In this document: one piece after another, positions 14,133 to 14,955 of the stretch
How the letters are laid out: every line of letters begins with the position of its first letter
Position numbering within the stretch: the first letter of the stretch is position 1
Origin: an uncultured Eubacteriales bacterium
GTDB lineage: Bacteria > Bacillota > Clostridia > Christensenellales > Borkfalkiaceae
NCBI GenBank assembly: GCA_902797515.1
Contig: CADBSX010000029.1
Span: forward strand, 1 to 14,955
Length of the DNA stretch: 14,955 bases
Reading direction: 5' to 3'
Program-made: the position numbers and the translations under genes
The notes under the pieces: model-generated
What the model saw: the letters and a program-made list of their open reading frames with translations, nothing else
What the model was told of the DNA's origin: nothing
Database searches by the model: none

Positions 14133-14955
14133 TTGAAAATTTGTTTTGCCGTATGCGAATACAATCCCTTTCATAACGGACATTTAAAACATCTGCGGTA
14201 TATAAAAGAGCAAGTAAATCCGGATCTTACTATGATTTTAATGAGCGGCGATTTCACTCAAAGAGGCGAGATAGCCGCGACGGACAAGTATTCCCGCGCC
14301 GTTCACGCGGTGAAGGCGGGCGCGGACGTCGTTATCGAACTTCCGACGGTGTTCGCGACCGCGCCCGCGGAAATTTTCGCGAAAGGCGCGGTAAAACTCG
14401 TAAATTCTTTTTCGTGCGAAAAAGTTCTCTGTTTCGGGACGGAAAGCGCGGAAAAAGAAAGACTTTTATCCACGGCGAAAGCCCTGCTTTCCGAAACCAA
14501 AGAGTTTAAAAAAGTTTACAGGGAAGAACTGAAAAAAGGCGTTACTCCGATACGGGCGAAAGTGAACGCGGCGACTGCCGTTATGCCCGACGAAATAGAC
14601 GAGGAACTCCTCAAAAGTCCGAACAATATTCTCGCCGTCGAATACGCGAAGGCGGTCTTGGCGTCGGGCTCGAAAACGGAACTTATACCGATAATCCGCG
14701 AAGGCGCGGGATATAACGACGAGACCGTAAGCGGCGATATATGCTCCGCCGCCGCCGTCAGAAAGGCGATAAAAGACGGACAGAAGAAAAAAATAAAAAA
14801 ATGCGTTCCCGATTTCGTTTACGAAGATCTCCCCGACGTTCTTCCGAGCGCGGACGACTTTATTTTCTATTCTCTTCTCCGCGCCGAAAGGGCGGATATG
14901 CGCAAAATCACCGACTGCGGGGAAGGGCTCGAAAACAGGATAAAAGCCCTCTTGA
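14133..14955 (+). CDS. tmcAL: tRNA(Met) cytidine acetate ligase, TmcAL/YlbM family (3' end cut by window)
   Basis: TmcAL adenylates acetate with ATP and transfers the acetyl group to the wobble cytidine of elongator tRNA-Met, forming ac4C34. The frame is open from a TTG at 14133 to the right edge (274 codons), against about 400 residues in the family, so roughly two thirds is present. The nucleotidyltransferase motif EYNPFHNGH (9-17) contains the HxGH. MSGDFTQRGE (about 38-47) is the second hallmark. GADVVIELP and SPNNILAVEY follow in the expected order. The start is a TTG with GAGGAG (14121-14126) six bases before it. No ATG exists between it and the HxGH motif, so TTG is secure. It is divergent from pta. 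Confidence 0.95.
   Translation, partial: MKICFAVCEYNPFHNGHLKHLRYIKEQVNPDLTMILMSGDFTQRGEIAATDKYSRAVHAVKAGADVVIELPTVFATAPAEIFAKGAVKLVNSFSCEKVLCFGTESAEKERLLSTAKALLSETKEFKKVYREELKKGVTPIRAKVNAATAVMPDEIDEELLKSPNNILAVEYAKAVLASGSKTELIPIIREGAGYNDETVSGDICSAAAVRKAIKDGQKKKIKKCVPDFVYEDLPDVLPSADDFIFYSLLRAERADMRKITDCGEGLENRIKALL

Overview
The window looks like chromosomal DNA of an anaerobic, fermentative Bacillota (Clostridia-type) bacterium. I infer this from strong GGAGG-type Shine-Dalgarno sites, a V-type (Ntp-like) ATPase, a Pta-AckA acetate pathway, a VanW-family protein, a TmcAL/YlbM homologue and sigma-A promoters with 17-18 base spacers. Base composition is moderate by eye and similar throughout. 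I see no transposase, integrase, phage gene, CRISPR array or rRNA. No gene-free stretch exceeds about 220 bases.

Layout. (1) 99-2875, minus strand: the first three genes of a V-type ATPase operon, in the order G/H stalk subunit, subunit I, subunit K (matching ntpF-ntpI-ntpK of Enterococcus hirae). The rest lies off the left edge. A consensus promoter sits at 2920-2948. (2) 3095-5723, plus strand: a CNNM/CorC-type CBS-domain membrane protein, then a large ferritin-like protein of unknown role whose ribosome binding site is buried in a hairpin. The first gene has its own consensus promoter, divergent from the ATPase promoter. (3) 5811-8607, minus strand: ppa, a SecB-like chaperone, mscL and a VanW-family protein, reading ppa to vanW. 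They meet region 2 at two strong hairpins. (4) 8678-11378, minus strand: a compact deoxynucleoside catabolism operon deoC-deoD-pdp with 4-base overlaps. (5) 11560-11635, plus strand: tRNA-Thr(GGU), ending in a very long perfect palindrome shared with the 3' end of ackA. (6) 11725-13972, minus strand: pta-ackA. (7) 14133 to the right edge, plus strand: a partial tmcAL with a TTG start.

The genes fit together as fermentative energy and ion metabolism. The deo genes turn deoxynucleosides into bases, deoxyribose-5-phosphate, acetaldehyde and glyceraldehyde-3-phosphate. Pta and AckA make ATP and acetate from acetyl-CoA. Pyrophosphatase removes PPi. The V-ATPase K subunit carries every Na+-ligand residue known from E. 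hirae, so the enzyme probably moves Na+. The CNNM protein and MscL handle divalent cations and osmotic shock. TmcAL uses acetate and ATP for tRNA modification and lies divergently beside the acetate-producing operon.

I found no clearly novel multi-gene system. The best leads are small structures: the hairpin burying the ferritin-like gene's ribosome binding site, the palindrome that swallows the 3' end of tRNA-Thr, similar hairpins in the deoC and pta leaders, and the tandem ferritin-like protein itself.
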